Positions 5,998-7,219 of a stretch of DNA of 7,219 bases are shown here, piece by piece. The notes under the pieces were generated by a model that was not told the DNA's origin, did not search any database, and worked only from the letters and a program-made list of their open reading frames with translations. The translations under genes were made by a program, and so were the position numbers. Source of the DNA: an uncultured Collinsella sp. (GTDB lineage: Bacteria > Actinomycetota > Coriobacteriia > Coriobacteriales > Coriobacteriaceae); contig USOF01000048.1 of assembly GCA_900556285.1 (NCBI GenBank), positions 1 through 7,219 on the forward strand, written 5' to 3'. Position 1 is the stretch's first letter. The number at the start of each line of letters is the position of its first letter.

Positions 5998-6127
5998 GCG
6001 TGATGCGAATGCGATCGGGCTCGAGATAGAAAAAGGCCCCCGGTCGAAACCGGAGGCCTTCCAATCACCTAGAGCGCAAAAACAGGCGTGAGGGACTCAC
6101 TGTCGACCGATCGTATTCGCATCACGC
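5998..6127. repeat. Long inverted repeat flanking the attenuator terminator (21-nt arms, one mismatch)
   Basis: Arm 5998-6018 and arm 6107-6127 are reverse complements at 20 of 21 positions; the mismatch is C6012/T6114. On the minus-strand RNA the 5' arm starts at the last G of the third Trp codon and covers the rest of the leader up to its Gly codon. The 3' arm lies beyond the terminator and before the S-gene ribosome binding site, so the long helix can form only in read-through transcripts. Confidence 0.9.
6030..6060 (-). terminator. Attenuator: Rho-independent terminator in the leader
   Basis: On the minus strand, 6060-6049 (AAGGCCTCCGGT) pairs with 6044-6033 over 12 bp with one U-G pair, capped by a UUCG tetraloop (6048-6045). 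A run of five T's (6034-6030) follows, continuing CTAT. It lies between the leader-peptide stop and the S-gene start, the standard position for an attenuator. Confidence 0.93.
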
Positions 6128-6165
6128 CACCACCAGTTGTTGAGAGACTTCATCGTGTTCTTCAT
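6097..6165 (-). CDS. Tryptophan leader peptide (three consecutive Trp codons)
   Basis: This 22-codon ORF has an ATG at 6165-6163 and a TGA at 6099-6097. It starts MKNTMKSLNN, then W11-W12-W13, and ends RDANTIGRQ. AAAGGAG (6180-6174) lies 8 nt upstream, a strong and well-spaced ribosome binding site. Trp is normally the rarest residue, so three in a row in a 22-residue peptide ahead of a terminator is the classic signature of a trp leader. The peptide itself is expected to have no function; its translation senses charged tRNA-Trp. The gene it controls encodes a TrpP-like transporter rather than biosynthetic enzymes. It is shorter than usual ORF-calling limits and easily missed. Confidence 0.92.
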   Translation of the reverse strand: MKNTMKSLNNWWWRDANTIGRQ

Positions 6166-6223
6166 CTTGGTGGCTCCTTTCGTGATGCCGTGGCGCGGTC
6201 GCACCTTGTTGCTGTTGCGCTGC

Positions 6224-6253
6224 ACTATAGCACAGCAAAGTGTGTGCGGGGAA
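6224..6253 (-). promoter_or_regulatory. Promoter of the leader-trpP-ecfA-ecfT operon
   Basis: On the minus strand TATAGT (6229-6224) is preceded by TGC (6232-6230), making an extended -10. At 18-nt spacing the -35 position reads TTCCCC (6253-6248), which is weak, but extended -10 promoters tolerate this. Transcription would begin near 6216, about 50 nt before the leader ATG. Motif-based inference. Confidence 0.55.
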
Positions 6254-6273
6254 ATCTTTTTTGAAAAGATTTC
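6251..6273. repeat. Perfect 10-bp inverted repeat next to the operon promoter
   Basis: GAAATCTTTT (6251-6260) and AAAAGATTTC (6264-6273) are perfect reverse complements with a 3-nt spacer. The repeat overlaps the putative -35 position and extends upstream of it. It could be an operator, an upstream A/T element, or a secondary terminator for the surface-protein gene; no regulator gene is nearby to decide. Confidence 0.5.
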
Positions 6274-6293
6274 AGTGGTGTTTCCCGCCGGCC

Positions 6294-6346
6294 AAAAAGG
6301 CGGGCTGGTGCGGGCGGGACGACCCGTGCCGTCCCACCCGCACCAG
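6294..6346 (-). terminator. Terminator of the surface-protein gene
   Basis: On the minus strand, 6346-6331 pairs with 6320-6305 over 16 bp with a single mismatched pair, around a 10-nt loop. After six bases (CCCGCC) comes a run of five T's (6298-6294). It begins 7 nt past the surface-protein stop codon. A second small stem, CCCGCC/GGCGGG (6284-6289/6299-6304), encloses the T-run. Confidence 0.8.
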
Positions 6347-6353
6347 CGAGGGA

Positions 6354-7219
6354 TTACTCCTTGTTGCGGCGATAGAGGATATAACCGCCTGCGGAGATGA
6401 CGGCAACGCCAGCGATGGCGAATACGGCCACCATGCGGCCATCAAAACGATCGCCAGTGGTGGGCAGGCCGCCCTTGGTGTTCGTCTTGTTGGTGGTTAC
6501 CGTGGTCGTGGTGTTGTCCGACTTGCCGGGCTTCTCGGGCTTGGTGGTGGGCTGTTCGGGCTTAGCGGGCTGCTCAGGCTGCTCGGGGGTGCCGGGCTGC
6601 TCGGGCTTGCCGGGCTGCTCGGGGGTGCCGGGCTGCTCGGGAGTGCCGGGCTGATCCGGGGTGACCGGGTCGGTGGCAAGGGCGTCCTTGGCGTAGGTGA
6701 TGGACTCCTTGAGGCCCTTGGTCTCGGTGTTCAGGTCGCTCGGGGTGAAGCGCTCGTCAAAGTTTCCGGCCTTCTGATAAGCGCGCATCTCCTGGAGCAG
6801 GGCCTTGCACTTCTTGTAGGTGTTCTCGGTGGCAGCCTTGCCTGCCTTGTTGGCCAGAGCGGTGCGACCCTCGGTGGTCGTCTCGGCCAGCATAGCGGCG
6901 TCAACTTCCTTGTTCTGCTCGATGAGCTCGTTCTGGAGCGCGTCGAGGTAGGTGCGGACACTGGTACCAAGGGTGTCAGGGTTCTCAAAGCAGAGCGAGC
7001 TGATGTCCATGAGGACGTAGTTAATGGAGTTCTCGGGCTCCTCGTTGTACACGACGTCTTTCGCATTGCAGTGGTCGAAGGAGACGGTCTGATCGCTGAA
7101 GTAGGGGCTAACTTCAGTTATCAGAGCGGAGTACAGCGGGATGGCGACAGAGTACGCGGCACGGGAGAGCATTTCCCACTGGATGGTAGCGACTTCGGGA
7201 TCATACCCGCGACGAATCT
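6354..7219 (-). CDS. LPXTG-anchored surface protein, probable C69 dipeptidase (C-terminal part)
   Basis: The reading frame is open through the right edge, so only the C-terminal 288 codons are visible and the ATG at 7172 is probably internal. The first part (RRGYDPEVATIQWEMLSRA, then SVAIPLYSALI and later NYVLMDISSLCF) resembles the C-terminal region of C69-family dipeptidases (PepD type) as I recall them; the catalytic N-terminus is outside the window. A charged, probably helical region follows, then a Pro/Glu/Gln spacer (6662-6522), a Thr/Asn-rich stretch, the sortase signal LPTTG (6467-6453), a hydrophobic segment (MVAVFAIAGVAVISAGGYIL) and the basic tail YRRNKE. Sortase would cleave between Thr and Gly and link the protein to the wall, so the enzyme would act outside the cell on peptides. 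Anchoring is near certain; the peptidase call is tentative. It is transcribed toward the ECF operon but separated from it by a terminator and promoter. Confidence 0.75.
   Translation of the reverse strand, partial: IRRGYDPEVATIQWEMLSRAAYSVAIPLYSALITEVSPYFSDQTVSFDHCNAKDVVYNEEPENSINYVLMDISSLCFENPDTLGTSVRTYLDALQNELIEQNKEVDAAMLAETTTEGRTALANKAGKAATENTYKKCKALLQEMRAYQKAGNFDERFTPSDLNTETKGLKESITYAKDALATDPVTPDQPGTPEQPGTPEQPGKPEQPGTPEQPEQPAKPEQPTTKPEKPGKSDNTTTTVTTNKTNTKGGLPTTGDRFDGRMVAVFAIAGVAVISAGGYILYRRNKE
6573..6662 (-). repeat. Tandem 18-bp repeats encoding (T/K)PEQPG hexapeptides
   Basis: Five consecutive hexapeptide units, TPDQPG, TPEQPG, TPEQPG, KPEQPG and TPEQPE, are encoded by near-identical 18-bp units, followed by degenerate PEQP/KPEQP copies to about 6522. 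They form the wall-spanning spacer before LPTTG. Such repeats are prone to changes in copy number. Confidence 0.9.

Larger units (their letters stand above)
5998..6216 (-). ncRNA. Tryptophan attenuator leader RNA of the ECF operon
   Basis: The transcribed leader runs from about 6216 to the S gene. Read 5' to 3' on the minus strand it contains segment P (GCATCACG, 6188-6181), a leader ribosome binding site (AAAGGAG, 6180-6174), a 22-codon leader ORF with three Trp codons (6135-6127), a small GUGAG/CUCAC hairpin after the stop codon (6100-6088), the terminator (6060-6030), and an arm complementary to the post-Trp region (6018-5998). GGCGUGA (6128-6122) can pair with UCACGCC (6091-6085), like a 1:2 stem. 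CGGUCGA (6109-6103) can pair with UCGACCG (6047-6041) and would disrupt the terminator. Low charged tRNA-Trp would stall the ribosome on the Trp codons, leave CGGUCGA free and allow read-through. A ribosome at the stop codon would cover it and permit termination. The elements are seen; the mechanism is inferred. Confidence 0.88.

Noticed and set aside
5953..6216. T-box or TRAP-type control of the transporter
   Set aside because: No T-box consensus or specifier loop architecture and no regularly spaced GAG/UAG repeats were seen. The Trp-codon leader ORF explains the region better.
6137..6400. 87-codon plus-strand frame across the leader and promoter region
   Set aside because: It overlaps the Trp leader, promoter and terminator in antisense, has no recognisable domain, and its ATG lacks a good ribosome binding site.

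Overview
The window looks like part of a chromosome from a Gram-positive coriobacterium, most likely Collinsella or a close relative. The evidence is the GC-rich coding sequence, a D-aspartate ligase paired with an aspartate racemase (as used for D-Asp peptidoglycan cross-bridges), an LPXTG-anchored surface protein, and an ECF-type transporter. The genus is an inference from family resemblance; no search was run.

Layout: (1) Positions 1-237, minus strand, hold the N-terminal part of a MOSC-domain protein that runs off the left edge. (2) After a divergent intergenic region, positions 463-2550 on the plus strand encode a D-aspartate ligase-like ATP-grasp enzyme and an aspartate/glutamate racemase-family protein. 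Together they suggest a make-and-attach pair for D-aspartate in the cell wall. (3) A bidirectional terminator near 2610-2646 separates these from a minus-strand operon that reads right to left: a tryptophan leader peptide and attenuator (about 6216-5998), an ECF substrate-binding S component of the TrpP/YhaG type (5952-5380), a fused double ATPase EcfA-EcfA' (5166-3415) and the membrane scaffold EcfT (3422-2676). (4) Upstream of that, also on the minus strand and open at the right edge, is the C-terminal part of a cell-wall-anchored protein. It resembles a C69 dipeptidase, with a Pro/Glu/Gln hexapeptide spacer and an LPTTG sorting signal.

The standout is the leader of the ECF operon. A 22-codon ORF (6165-6097) with a strong ribosome binding site carries three consecutive Trp codons. 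It is followed by a Rho-independent terminator with a UUCG loop, and then by the S gene. A candidate antiterminator pairing (CGGUCGA with UCGACCG) sits where a ribosome stalled on the Trp codons would leave it free and a ribosome at the stop codon would cover it. The sequence just after the Trp codons can also pair with a segment upstream of the leader ribosome binding site and, over 21 nt with one mismatch, with a segment downstream of the terminator. This is a ribosome-mediated attenuation system controlling a dedicated tryptophan ECF transporter. The leader and the S-component family independently point to tryptophan.

The 213-nt gap between the S gene and the ATPase gene is filled with two structured elements: a three-arm GGGAC[A/G]GTCTT repeat with mutually exclusive 14-bp stems, and a 101-nt imperfect hairpin. 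Both look like dispersed repeats or cis-acting RNA structures.
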